Shown here piece after piece: positions 50,485 to 61,383 of a stretch of DNA of 64,000 nucleotides (position 1 is its first letter; every line of letters begins with the position of its first letter). The notes under the pieces were generated by a model. That model saw only the letters and a program-made list of their open reading frames with translations. It ran no database searches and was not told the origin of the DNA. The position numbers were made by a program, and so were the translations under genes. This DNA comes from Loripinus fragilis (taxonomy: Eukaryota; Mollusca; Bivalvia; Lucinida; Lucinidae), in contig OZ026522.1 of NCBI GenBank assembly GCA_964019695.1, forward strand, positions 73,129,601 through 73,193,600, in the 5' to 3' direction.

Positions 50485-51990
50485 CTAAAATAGTAAGTGA
50501 GTATGATCAGGAAATACCACAATCACAAACTGCAGACAACCCTGTGGCATCGCGAGGAAGAGCCGCTCAACCATCACGAGACACCAGGAAGACAAATTAA
50601 GCAAAGCAACCAGCTCTCTCTTCCCCATCAAGATGATTGCAATACTAGAATGGATATAAAGTAACGTACAACAAAACATAGAACAATTACAGACTCCCAC
50701 AATGGGAGTAACAATAAACAAAAAGTCAACAACAACAGAACCACCGCCTTAGAACGGACAGCAGCCTAAGCCACCGGGGGGCTTAAATGCATTTTACTGG
50801 TACCAAATCTTCGCCCTAGATTCTGCTGTTGTTGAAGTACAAGAAATGTTCAGCTCGCATGGAGGCCATCTAACTAATGCAATGTATCATCATGGAAAAC
50901 ACTCTAATCAAATTAACACTCCATGATGAAACAAAGAAAAGGGCTCATGACTCACAGATAGTCAGAGCTAAAGAAAACCTCAAGTTGAGCCACGGTGGGT
51001 CCATCTACAGATAAGCATCAGGCACCAACCCACCGATTAAAGCTTTACGTCAGAGCCGTCATAGAGTCTGAGGCCTGACCCACCGTCGTGCAATTAAAGA
51101 GGAAACCATAGCTATAAACCGTGATTGGGTTTAAAACTAGGCATGCAGACTGTCGCATGATATCCAAATTATATCCAACCCTTATATAACGTTTTACTAT
51201 CTTTTTGAATTGATCACTAAAATTAGGTTTTCCAACAATTCGTTTGAATTTATAGATTAAATCACCATAAAATATAGGTTCTGATATGCCTTGTTGCAGA
51301 AGAGTTTTTAACCCAACGTTGTATTTAACAATTAACTCTGAGTGTCTGTAGTAGAATTTAGAAAATGCTTTTCGAATTTTATGATATCTATAACCTTGTT
51401 TTAATAATTTAGCAGTTAAAAATAAGTTTCTGTTGTTGAAGTCATCAACATTAGAGCACACTCTAGCAAAACGAATAAGCTGAGAAATATATACCCCATA
51501 GGAAGGAGAGCAAGGAACATCTCCATCAAGAAATGGGAAATTTACTATTTCAAAATTAAAATCATCCCGTTTATCATATATTTTAGAAGAAACTATGCCA
51601 TTTGTTATTGACAAGTTCAAGTCCAAAAACGGAGCTTCAGTATCAGAAGAATTCGCCTTATTTAACTGAAGTTCAGTGGGATATATCTGACCTACCATTT
51701 GTTCAAAATAAGGATTATCAATATTAAGCAAGTCATCTAAATATCTGGAGGTAGAGTTAAAAGCTTCAATAATATCAGCTTGATTATTGTCTGACAGAGA
51801 CAACATAAAGTCTCTCTCATAACAAAACAAAAGCAAATCTGCAACAAGAGGAGCACAATTAGTACCCATTGGAATACCGACAATTTGTCAATATAATTTT
51901 GAGCCAAACCTTATAAAAATATTGTCCAAAAGATAATGGAGCGCATCACACATTTTCTGATATGACCACAATTTATATCGTTTAGGTTGT
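50485..51990 (-). mobile_element. Penelope-like or related retroelement inserted in LINE 1
   Basis: About 1.5 kb between the two LINE halves. It contains the RT fragment 51045-51975 and a 3' tail (50485-50760) ending in the minus sense CATACTCACTTACTAT. The same tail recurs alone at 58088-58372. Truncated at its 5' end. Confidence 0.65.
51045..51975 (-). pseudogene. Reverse transcriptase fragment (Penelope-like type)
   Basis: A near-continuous frame begins with DALHYLLDNIFIRFGSKLY, has a TGA at 51890-51888, then QIVGIPMGTNCAPLVADLLL, RYLDDLL (YLDD catalytic motif), EAPFLDLNLSI, VNFPFLDGDVP, SYGVYISQLIRFARVCSN and ends SMTALT. It covers the palm C-terminal half onward. The fixed YISQLIRFARVCS block is shared by a large animal RT family often left unnamed; I think Penelope-like but saw no GIY-YIG domain. 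Only one stop, so it is younger than the LINE it broke. Confidence 0.7.
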
Positions 51991-51994
51991 TAAA

Positions 51995-52440
51995 CTGATT
52001 TAAGGTGTATAAGGTCTTTATGTATAAAAGAGAGAGTATTGTCGTCTGCATAATTGAATAAAATGCTTTGAACAATAAAATAAAATATGTCATTTATAAA
52101 ACATTGAATAAGAGAGGTCCCGAGATGGAGCCTTGGGGACCCCTTTAAAAAGCTTTTCCCATGAGCTGGCATATGGTCCCAGTTTAATCTGCTGAGACCT
52201 GTCATTGAGGTAACTGTCCAAGAGTTTGACCGCCTCCTCTGAAAGTCCATAAGCCTTTAACTTTGCAATCAAAAGCCCATGGGGGAGACAGTCAAACGCC
52301 TTGGACAGGTCCATCAATATTGCTGCAATGCATTCATGGTGTTTAAAGCCTTGCACCAGTCTTCCAGTAGTGTCAGCAGAGTAGACTGGCAACCAAAACC
52401 TTTTCTAAAAGCTGTGCTGGGCCAACCATAGTGTTGAGCC
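51995..52440 (-). pseudogene. LINE 1 reverse transcriptase, palm fragment
   Basis: Carries DLSKAFD (motif A) and YADD (motif C) in different frames, so at least two frameshifts. It ends at HKDLIHLKSV, where the foreign insertion begins. Confidence 0.75.
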
Positions 52441-52484
52441 CAGCAGTCTAGGTTATTGGCCTCATCGGACAACTTCAAACCAAA

Positions 52485-52760
52485 GACTGACACTCTAGTC
52501 CTTAGTGGGACTCCAATAGTGTAAATGCCAATTTTATTTACAAATTAGAATTTCTAAAATCATATAATTCAGAGCTTTTCTAACATAATATAAGTCAGAG
52601 CATTGTACTATATTATAGTATTTGCATTTCAATGACTGACACTCTAGTCCTTAGTGGGACTCCAACAGTGGCAATGCCCATTCTATTTACAAAGTAGAAT
52701 TTCTAAGTTATTATAATTCAGATCAAAATCTAATATTATAGAATGTACTTGTCTTAATAA
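52485..52760. repeat. Tandem duplication of about 150 bp
   Basis: GACTGACACTCTAGTCCTTA followed by GTGGGACTCCAA begins both units (52485 and about 52634); the rest (TATTTACAAAKTAGAATTTC) is diverged. Confidence 0.75.
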
Positions 52761-53118
52761 ATTGCCATTTCTAAATACAACTTGTATTCTTTTACCACAA
52801 CTCCATAAGGCCTCAAATCCAGTGATTCGAACTTGTAGTAAACACCCTGTTACCTCAGCTCATGGGAAAACTGCCATATATTTTAGCACAAAACACAACG
52901 CGAAGTCTATTCTCATGTTTTCCCAGGGGCTGTGGTAACTATGTGTGTTAGCCTGGCTTTCTGTCCGATACTAGACGTTCAATCCTAGCCCGACCCAGCC
53001 TGAGCATACTACAATATAAACATAGGGCGACCCGTGGATACAAGTGATTCTTCGCTTGTCTACGTCGTTTGCTTTTGGCACAAGTCCCAGTTTCTTAAAG
53101 CGTATGCTGTGCTAATGC

Positions 53119-54050
53119 GGGTCAAGTCGGCCTGAGTCAAGTCGGCCTGGGTCAACTCGGCCTGGTCATCTTGGCTTGGTCCTGTATAGCCTACTATTTT
53201 CAATTACAAGAATGACAATACCATTTTTTATGTGTTTTATTAAAACTGTTCAACAAAAGTTTGAGGGAATAATGTTTGGTCGTACCTATATCCTTGGTCT
53301 GTAAATATTGACTATATTAGACTACTCAACGAGTCCAACTTCATAACGGGATGTAAGGAAAGGAAGATCTAACCGCCTCAATAGCTAAGTCGGTAGAGCT
53401 TCCGCTTTCAAAGCGGGAGGTCATGTGTTGGAATCCCGGCGGCACCATACCAAAGCTGTAAAAAATACCACTACTAGCTCCCTTGCTGACGCTCGCATAA
53501 AAGGGATTGTGCTAGGAAGATAGAGTAAGGCAGGTAAGTATTTGTTAGAAGATATCGTTATGTCGCAGTAAAAGCTCTACAGAGCTTATGTTATTTTGTT
53601 TCAAATAAGCGGCGTTAAATAAAGCTTCTTTATCTTTTACCTTTATGTAAAACAACGAGAATATAGTCTCCAAGAAGTTTTTGCTAATTCAATATGTTAG
53701 AAAACGATAATTGCCTTGCTTGCAAGATGTGGGAAAGCGATCAGTGAGTGCTTGGCAAAGAGTTTAAACTTTCATTGAATTCAAGACAGCCATTACCTTT
53801 AATCAAGTAGCAAGTTCACCCTCAATTCCATCAATTAAGAGCTTCATTTCAATGTTTGTCAGTATTATTTTTAATATTTATCTTTGATTTAGTCCAAAAG
53901 ATTATGCAAAACCCAAACCGTATATCATATACACGTACATGTATGTAACTGAACGCTCTGAAAATACATTGGGCTGAATTGACTCAGGCCAAGTTGACCC
54001 AGGGCCGACTTGACGCAGGGGCCGACATGACTTCAGGCCGAGTTGACCTG
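53119..54050. mobile_element. Foldback element with short tandem repeats at its ends
   Basis: Left end: about four units of GGGTCAAGTCGGCCTGA type (53119-53180). Right end: the complement (CAGGCCGAGTTGACC type, 53970-54050). The 0.8-kb interior includes a tRNA-like sequence (53371-53447). No protein frame. Confidence 0.65.
53371..53447 (+). pseudogene. tRNA-like sequence, anticodon-position UCA
   Basis: A box-like TAGCTAAGTCGGTAGAGC, anticodon arm TCCGC-TTTCAAA-GCGGG, mutated B box GTTGGAATCCCGG, 3' GGCGGCACCA. Acceptor pairing CCGCC/GGCGG is only five pairs. Probably a tRNA-derived SINE head or tRNA pseudogene rather than a working tRNA. Confidence 0.5.
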
Positions 54051-54419
54051 CTACTGGCTGTGCAGCGCATAGCATAACCCTGTACTGTGAAATTGGATTG
54101 TTTGGAGATGAGCCACCTTAACTTTCGGATGTACAGCAAGAACAGAAGAGCAGTCTATAACCAACTTAACGTGTTCGACACCCAGAGTACAGATACCCAG
54201 ATCAACACAGAGTGAAGCACAGGGAGATTCTATAGCTTCCATAATCGGTTGTCAACATTCCTGTAGGGCCTTACATTCCAATAAGAAATGAGCGAGTGTT
54301 TCATCAGCGTCACCGCAGAGGTTACACATATATGATCATTATCTGAGGTGAGCGTTCTTGAATTTTGAAAAAAAAAACAACTTCTGGCTGAGTCATTTAA
54401 TTAAGTGACCTTAACTCCT

Positions 54420-54915
54420 CTGTGGTCTCAGCTACGACCACAGATGGAGCCAGACTATTCCAATGGAGAATAGTACTTGGGAAAAAAAGAATACTTCAGG
54501 GCATCACTATAAGTCTGGGGCCTGCAAAAATGACCTGGTAGATCTTGTTCTCTGAGACAGGGTCAAGTACTTGTCTTTATCAATAGACATAATCCCACAA
54601 TGAATCTTGTTTAAGAAAAGCAGAGAGGACTGATCCCTCTGGGCCTCCAGAATTAGCCATTGCATCTCATCGAGCCTCTCGCCAACACTACTAGTATTGC
54701 GCCACCTCCTACAGGTCCAGCGGGCTGCTGTCCTCTGTACCTTCTCCACTTGTTGGATCTGAGTTTTACAATAAGAGTTCCAAACGGGTGCTGCATACTC
54801 GGGCCAGTTTGGGACATACCAAAGTGTTGTATGCAACCTCCGTAGTACTCATAGGTGCGAAAGCCAAGTTCCTCCAAAGGAAACCTAAAGTCTTAGTTGC
54901 TTTGAACGAAATATC
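54420..54915 (-). pseudogene. LINE 3 reverse transcriptase, C-terminal fragment
   Basis: Minus strand: LGFLWRNLAFAPMSTTEVAY (one frame), then EYAAPVWNSYCKTQIQQVEK, VQRTAARWTCRRW, LEAQRDQSSLLFLNKIHCG, and after a frameshift STILHWNSLAP ... RSLN stop. This is the Jockey/CR1 LINE tail. 5'-truncated, as usual for LINEs. Confidence 0.8.
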
Positions 54916-55049
54916 AGAGATATGTTAACCCCAATCCATGTTCTCTGTGATTGTTGTGATATTAATGCTGAAATTTCAGCTTCTAATCATATTGCACCTT
55001 TTGAAGTACATATGAGCACCGTTGGTGGTTTGTTACATGGTTGACGTGT

Positions 55050-55170
55050 GAGAAAGTACGAAAGACAGCAAGGATCAGGAATCGATACAATCAGAACCAC
55101 ACCTGTCCCAGGATATTAAATGGGAAATAACCAAAATCACAATAAACATCATAAACAAAAAGCCAAGGGC
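55050..55170 (+). mobile_element. Retroelement 3' tail fragment R, copy 1
   Basis: AAGGATCAGGAATCGATACA, then ACCACACCTGTCCCAGGATA. Shared with 55320-55515 and 56280-56465 (inverted) and 62434-62562. Confidence 0.55.
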
Positions 55171-55319
55171 ATACATTAAATTGTGTGTAGGTTGGGACCA
55201 TGAAACCGGTTTAAGCCCTCCAGGAAAATATTTTTTCTCACCCTTCAAAGACGGTACTTCATTTGTGGACCATTTGTGTTATTTTTGTCTTGTGCTTGTC
55301 ATGCTTTCGTATCTATTTA

Positions 55320-55515
55320 TTGCTGCCTTGTGGTCACCTGTTTGGAAAGGGCTGACCTCTTGGCTCTTTTTTGTGATGTTTAATTGTACTTTTGTCACTT
55401 TTCCATGTGGTATCCTGGGTCAGGTGTGGTACTTGATTGTATTTAAAATTCCTAATCTTTGCCCCCTTTCTTACTATCATATTGAAGATGCACATATTTT
55501 ACATAAAATAAGAGC
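55320..55515 (-). mobile_element. Retroelement 3' tail fragment R, copy 2
   Basis: The complement reads AAGTACCACACCTGACCCAG GATACCACATGGAAAAGTG and then AAAGAGCCAAGAGGTCAGCC. A 114-codon plus frame crosses it but is hydrophobic chance sequence. Confidence 0.6.
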
Positions 55516-57214
55516 CCAGAAATAAGTCTGATCAATAGGCAACTCTGTACATTATAGTCCCCATGTCACATGATGACAATGCTCACATGCTTATCCCTGG
55601 TCTCTTCAAAAAGTCAAGCATATGTCAAGATATAAGAGCTACAGCAGCAAGGTATACCCCAGTTAACAATCCATATGTCACATGTAAATACAATTTATAA
55701 TACAATATGATATATGCATTAAATTGATATGATACATGTATAATGAAATAAATAGTGGATGTTTAGATCAAACTAGCCATACTTTATAGATATTAGACTT
55801 TAGTCCGCAAAGTATTTTGAGCTAAAATTCCAACTTTTGCGACTTCCGAATTTGACCCTTTCAATTTGAATAAGCTGTATATTGCATAACATCCAATATA
55901 TTGTTCAGAAATTTTCACACTTGATGTGAATAATATTTAAATTTCGCATAACAACAGATTATTGAAAACATTTAACATAATTAAGCTTTTGTAGTAAATT
56001 GTTTACTGTATGCGTTTGAAGATTCCTTAAATGATCTTAACCATAGATAATAGGGGATAGGAGGGTAAGACAAAAAGTATTTTACTTTTGCATTGAAACT
56101 GTCTAGACACCGAAGATATTTGATAGTTTACATTACCTAACCAGAGTAGAATATAATTAACTTTATTGCTCAGTTATACCGTTTAAGGATTCAGTGTAAT
56201 TTACTGTTGAGTCATTATCTTAGCTTTATCTACTTTTTATATCTTGATTTATATGTTCTAGGAGATGATGCATTAATAAGTTAGTTCATTGAGTCTGTTC
56301 ATTGCTGCTTTGTGGTCATATGCTGGGAAAGGGCTGACCTCTTGGCTCTTGTTGATGATGTTTAGTGCATTTTTGTTACTTTCCCATGTGGTATCCTGGT
56401 CAGGTGTGGTACTTGATTGTACCGTTTCCTGATCTTTGTCTCCTTTCTTACTTTAATTGAATGGGCATTTATGTTGAGGACTTTCAGGATTGCATAGCAA
56501 AGGTTCTTGTTACTGACGGTTGTGTGCTTAGCAAAAAGTTCCGACGGTTGACCGACAGAATCACACAATGAGTGAAACTGTTGTGAGATTCAAAAGTAGC
56601 TGGGTTGTTTCCTAGTGATGAGACAGAGTGGCTGGGAGCTCCGCAAGTTTGGCACACCAACGAGGAGTCAGGATTCATAATATGGAAATTGTACGAATCG
56701 TCACTATGTTTTCACAAATAGGGTGATACCATTGACAACATGTATCACAAAGGATACCTGTGTCAGTGACGTCTAAGCCACATGCAGTCACTGTAAGAAA
56801 TTGGATTAAATGTAGGCATTTCTAATGGAATCTTTTATAAGCAATGCAACTCCTGACTTTCCATTCCATCCAACAATGAAGCATTGGGTGCGTTTCTTTG
56901 GCTTTGGGGGCGTAAGCCACTTGTAGTCTATAACCATCGAGGCACTCGATTGATTTGGATCACGTGGCGGCTCACCCTATAGGCGCACTCGCTGCGTACG
57001 CCAATCTTGCCGGATTTCAACCAAGGCGTGGAAGCAGGGAGGTCTGTTTCGTCTCAAGTAAGTACAGTTGCGCCGTTTTTGCTCGATTGCAGCGGCTACT
57101 ACCAATCCCCGGTCATGTGATTGGCATAAGCCTGAGGCACAGTCGAGGCAGCTGCGTGCACCGTTTTGGTGCCAAAGAAACACAGCCATTGTATACCTTA
57201 TCAAAATATATATA
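55516..57214. other. No recognised gene apart from tail fragment R
   Basis: AT-rich to 56280, then moderately GC-rich at 56880-57180 with overlapping frames of about 90 codons on both strands (56955-57246). Neither resembles a family I know. Confidence 0.4.
56280..56465 (-). mobile_element. Retroelement 3' tail fragment R, copy 3
   Basis: Complement: AAGTAAGAAAGGAGACAAAG, ACAATCAAGTACCACACC, AGAGCCAAGAGGTCAGCCC. Colinear with copy 2. Confidence 0.6.
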
Positions 57215-57427
57215 TGAATGTCGCCAGCATTAGTAGTCTGCTGCATACAATTAACAATGCCGTTAGCGTATAAATGTAATTACTAAGACACACAATATGG
57301 TCCCAGATCAGACTGCTCCTAACAGAGCAGCCTGACTCGGGTCCACAATGTCTTATCAAAGAGGCCCCAAATAATTTCAGCAGACACAAAACAGACCACA
57401 TTTATTGAGATTGGCCCTTAATGGATT

Positions 57428-57962
57428 TAAAGGTCTTGTGAATCTTCAAAAATATTTTTGAAACTCTTCATGATTTAATTGACAGTAATGAGAAAACAAA
57501 AATGCTGAAAACTCCATCATAAAATTCCAACTGAGTCAAAAGTTATGTAAATATTAAAATAATGCAAATTAGCATATAAGCCCCGCCCAAATTATTGTTT
57601 CGAGATGATTTTTTTTTAAATGCCATATTTTATGTTGTGCGATTTCTAAGCAATTAAAACGGAACAATTAAGCTTTTATATGCAAATGATGCATTTTTCA
57701 TATTGAATCATTTTCAGCAAATAAAATATTAAATAATGTTAAAATAAGTGATATATTTCAAAAAGCTCAAATGACGTCATATGAGCCTTTCGCATATATT
57801 CATCTAATTAACTTTTGAAACTCTCATAACTTGGTAACTATTTTGAATTTTTTGATGGGGCTTTCGACTTTCTGTTTCTCTCATTACTGGCTTTTTAATC
57901 AATAGGAGTTTAAGAAAAGTTTTTTGAATGTTCACAATATGTTCTTAAAAGACCTTTAACCC
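57428..57962. mobile_element. MITE with AAAGGTCTTGTGAA ends, in the array
   Basis: Begins TTTAAAGGTCTTGTGAATCT and ends CACAATATGTTCTTAAAAGA CCTTTAA, inverted. Inside, GAGAAACAGAAAG and ATGACGTCATATGAG. About 530 bp. Confidence 0.6.
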
Positions 57963-58087
57963 CATACTCCATATTATCGCTCTCTGGCGCCCCTGAAATA
58001 CCATGGATTCGAACATATTATGGAAGAAGGAGAGTTTGCTCCATTGAGCAAATGCTCCATTTTCCATAAAATTTTCAAAAACACTCA

Positions 58088-58372
58088 AAAATAGTAAGTG
58101 AGTATGATCAGGAAATACCACGATCACAAACTGGGGACAAGCCCATGGCACCGCGAGGACGAGCCACACATCAATCACCAGACACCAGGAAGATAAACTA
58201 AGTAAAGCAACCAGCTCTCTCTTCCCCGTCAAGATGATTGCAAAACTAGAATGGACATAAAGTAACACACAACAAAACATAGAACAATTACAGAATCACA
58301 CAATGGGAGTAACAATAAACAACAAATCAACAACAACATAACCACCGCCTTAGAACGGACAAAGCCCAACCC
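58088..58372 (-). mobile_element. 3' tail of the Penelope-like element, solo copy
   Basis: Nearly identical to 50490-50760 (ATAGTAAGTGAGTATGATCA GGAAATACCAC ... CACCGCCTTAGAACGGACA). The neighbouring uninterrupted 450-bp unit shows the empty site. A 111-codon frame crossing it is not real. Confidence 0.7.
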
Positions 58373-59227
58373 AAATTTCTCCCGAACTCACCATTGTTGT
58401 CCGAAAACAGAAAATGGTGTCTATAGCCTATTATAGCCTATGGGGCAAAGGGTTCATTGAAGAAAAAATTTATATAATGGATGTTGCCCGCATTAGCAGT
58501 CTGCTGCACACAATTACCAATGCAGTTAGATAATTATTATTATTACTGAGACAAACAATATGTTCCTAGATCAGACTGCTCCTGCCAGAGCAGCCTGATT
58601 CAGGTCCACAAAGTCTTATCAAAGAGGCCTCCAAATAATTTCAGCAGACAACAAAAACAGACCACATTTGTTGAGATTTGCCCTTTATGGATTTAATCCT
58701 TTACTCCCTAATAATGCCCTCTGAGGACCCTGAAATATCATGAATTTGAAAATATTGTGGAAAATGGAGATTTTGCTTTATTGAGCAAATGCTCCATTTT
58801 CCACAAAATTTTCAAAAGCACTTAAAATCCAATCATGAACTCCCCATTGCTATCCAAAAACAGAAAATGGTGTCATGATACAAAAATAGCCGATGGAGCA
58901 AATGGTTAAAAATGTAAACAAAATGAATGTTACCCTCATAAGTCGTCTGCTGCATACAATTACCAATGCAGTTAGCTTATAAATGCAATTACTGAGACAA
59001 ACAATATGGTCCCAGATCAGACTACTCCTGCCAGAGCAGCCCAATTCAGGTCCACAATGCCTTATCAATGAGGCCTCCAAATAATTTTAGCAGACAGCAA
59101 AAACAGATAGCCTCATTTGTTGAGATTGACTATATGGAATTAATTGACAAAGCTGTGCTTATACCAAAGTTAATACACTGAAATTGGTTTCTACGATAGA
59201 TTAACATATTTAATCAACATGTCTGCA

Positions 59228-59345
59228 GATGAGAGTGGGTATTAAATAGAAAATTACCATTTTCATTTTTCAATCATACACCATGTTTTAGAGACTCAAA
59301 AGAACCGTCTCAATGAAACATTCAATTTGAGCCAAAAAACAATAA
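59228..59345. mobile_element. MITE family P, copy 6 (decayed)
   Basis: CTGCAGATGAGAGTGGGTAT, then ACTCAAAAGAACCGTCTCAA TGAAACATTCAATTTGAG. Right arm mutated. A CA/AAC low-complexity run follows (59335-59380). Confidence 0.55.
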
Positions 59346-59394
59346 CATAAAAAACAAAAACAACAACAACAAAAAACAAACAATGCCATTCAAA

Positions 59395-59530
59395 TGATCA
59401 TACTTTTCTTCATTTGGAAAAAAAATAATACTGTTGTGGATGCCCAAAAGAACCATCTCAAAATGAGAAGGTTCTTTTGAGAAACCAAAACACTAATGAG
59501 CATTAAAAATCTTAAATCACAAAACGCCCA
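59395..59530. mobile_element. MITE family P, copy 7
   Basis: CCCAAAAGAACCATCTCAAA, ATGAGAAGGTTCTTTTGAG. Here the core C of ACCGTC is A, and the opposite arm is changed nearby too. Confidence 0.6.
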
Positions 59531-59699
59531 CACTCTTACTGTCTATAATTGTGCATATGGCTATACTGTCTATCATAAGTATTTGTATAATAGTACAAGT
59601 CTCTACATTCCTTACTAGTTAAATCACTTTCTAGTTGCTCTACGTACATGGTCAAAGTTTATCTGCTTTGTTTGTCTTTAAAATGATTTACCATTAACC

Positions 59700-59950
59700 A
59701 TGTGCCTAGTTTGGCTGAGTCTTCCACTATTATTCATGTGTTTAGTATAACAAAGTCCTCAAGAATAATTCATGTGCCTTGTATCATCCAGTCGTCTGTG
59801 ATTATTCATGTGCCTAGTATCTTATTCCCCTCTGCGATTACCTATGTGTCTGGTATGATTATATCGTATACCAATGTCTATGTGCCTTGAATCATCCAGT
59901 CTTCTGTGATAACCCATGTGCCTAGTATCTTCTTTTCCTCTGTGATTATC
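59700..59950. repeat. Degenerate tandem repeat, unit about 36-39 bp
   Basis: About six to seven units of ATTATTCATGTGCCTAGTAT followed by CATCCAGTCTTCTGTG. The 62-codon frame on the plus strand (59702-59890) mirrors the repeat (IIHVP...) and is not a gene. Confidence 0.7.
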
Positions 59951-59954
59951 TATA

Positions 59955-60015
59955 TAGATAGATGGATGGATGGATGGATGTATGTATGGGTGGGTGGATG
60001 TGTTTTGATGGATGG
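59955..60015. repeat. (GGAT)n microsatellite
   Basis: AGATAGATGGATGGATGGAT grading into GTATGTATGGGTGGGTGGAT; a second short GATGGATGGAAGGATG follows near 60060. Confidence 0.85.
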
Positions 60016-60168
60016 ATGCTCTACCTGGTCAGTTTTGGCGTTTCATCAGTAAACAGTATTGATGGATGGAAGGATGTAAACTGGTAACCTTTTATCGATT
60101 CAATTAGATAGGTAGATCCAGACTGCTTCGCCGACCTCGTATACAGGTATTACAACGGTAACTGGACA

Positions 60169-60665
60169 TCTCGGCCCCTAACAAACTCTGCCCCGAACCA
60201 ACTCGGCCCCTGACCAACTCGGCCCCCACAAACTCGGCCCCTAAACAACTTGGCCCAAAATATCTATAGATAATCACCAATGCATAAACAGTGAACATTA
60301 TACATATTTATGATTAGTATATTTCATATATTTTCATCACGATTTTATTAAGTGCCTTGACCCAAACTAGTTAATTCAGCTTTGGGATTCACAGTTATCC
60401 AATATGCGACCAGCGATGGCTCATGCGCAACTGCGCATCTAGAGCCTTTGTCATTTGCAAACATATATTATTTTAACCCTTTGCCCACCAGTCACGACTT
60501 TTGTCGTCTGCTCACCTCTTCTATCACTCATATTTTTACAGAAATAAGCCCTTTTTGATGAGACACCAGCCTCCTGAAACAAATGATACAATATTTCTAT
60601 TGGGGACTGAGTTTGATAGGGGCCGAGTTTGTTAGGGGCCAAGTTTGTCAGGGGCCGAGATGTCC
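60169..60665. mobile_element. Foldback with CTCGGCCCCT tandem repeats at its ends
   Basis: Ends GGACATCTCGGCCCCT and its complement. Left: about six units of AACAAACTCGGCCCCT type (60169-60255). Right: four complementary units (60602-60665). Same plan as 53119-54050 with a different repeat. The centre includes a MITE G trace (60390-60470). 497 bp. Confidence 0.7.
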
Positions 60666-60831
60666 CGGAATCATTACAACTATTCTTGATAGTGGATGGT
60701 GAAGCAGTCATCATCCTGATGAACTCCAAATTCACATCAGAATTAAAATCAGTCTACCATACAAATTGTGAAAACCTCTGGGTACAGTTGAACCTTGCTG
60801 GATCAAAATCAGTTCTTATTGGAGCATACTA

Positions 60832-61328
60832 CAGGGTGGGTAGTCACGTGGTTTCTGTTAGGATACACTGTACGGAAAAATGGCGGACTTCTTTCCACAC
60901 CGATGTTTTAAGCAAAAGTAAGTAGATATTTCTGCGTGTTTTTTTCATCTTAACACAGAAAGTTAAACACCATTTTCCAGCCCCCATTTTTCCCGATCTA
61001 ACGATGCCAGGATATCCTCATAAAGCTTCCTACTTTGAGTACAGACTCTGTCACAAAATTTTTAGCGGCGAAGATCGGGCCTGAATTTGGAAATAACCTG
61101 TATGGACAACATTTGTGACAGAGTTAGTACTCAAAGTAAGAAGCCTAAAGATGCTATCCTGGTAGCGTTTGATAGGCAAAAATGTGGGCTGGAAAATGGT
61201 GTATAACTTTCTGGGTATAGATGAGAATACATAGAGAAATCTACCTACATTCGATCAGAATGTCCGTACAGTGTATTCGAACATCCGTACAGTGTATCCA
61301 AGCAAAAACCACGTGACTACCCACCCTG
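60832..61328. mobile_element. Foldback element inside LINE 2, TSD ATACTA
   Basis: Ends CAGGGTGGGTAGTCACGTGG and complement, arms of about 43 bp nearly perfect and then further inverted blocks (CACCATTTTCCAG, CTTTGAGTA) through most of the 497 bp. ATACTA flanks both sides (60826-60831, 61329-61334) and removing it restores the LINE frame GAYYKPHE. Contains ATGGCGGACTTC ... GTAAGT, an accidental exon-like start. Confidence 0.85.
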
Positions 61329-61383
61329 ATACTACAAACCGCATGAATCAGATCAAGCAAATTTTGAAGAACTGATCAAATCT

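Larger units (their letters stand above)
49200..52440 (-). mobile_element. LINE 1 (CR1/Jockey-like), 5'-truncated and split
   Basis: Minus-strand reverse transcriptase in two parts. Upper part 52440-51995: FRKGFGCQSTLLTLLEDW, a frameshift, then MDLSKAFDCLPHGLL, KLKAYGLSEEAVKLL, GVPKAPS where GVPQGS is expected, and FINDIFYFI ... NYADDNTLSF (the catalytic YADD). Lower part 50480-49787: KANPDKFQAICIGKK, TLLGINID, then frameshifts, KVQERALRFINNDHTSSLND and the C-terminal VWNSLPNEMRVA. The parts are separated by the insertion 50485-51990. The 3' UTR probably runs to about 49200. Several frameshifts make it dead. Confidence 0.8.
57215..59130. repeat. Tandem array of about 450-bp units, three copies, two insertions
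   Basis: The TCTGCTGCATACAATTAMCA ... CAGATCAGACTGCTCCT ... AGACCACATTTRTTGAG half-unit occurs at 57215, 58482 and 58930. The other half (CAAATGCTCCATTTTCCA ... CAGAAAATGGTGTC) lies at about 57962-58480 and 58720-58930. The first unit is broken by a MITE (57428-57962) and the retro tail at 58088-58372. Confidence 0.7.

Noticed and set aside
55181..55525. 114-codon hydrophobic plus frame as a membrane protein
   Set aside because: It crosses a dispersed retro tail in the opposite sense; other copies do not keep the frame.
60880..60930. ATGGCGGACTTC followed by GTAAGT, looking like a first exon
   Set aside because: It lies inside the foldback at 60832-61328 and has no downstream exon.
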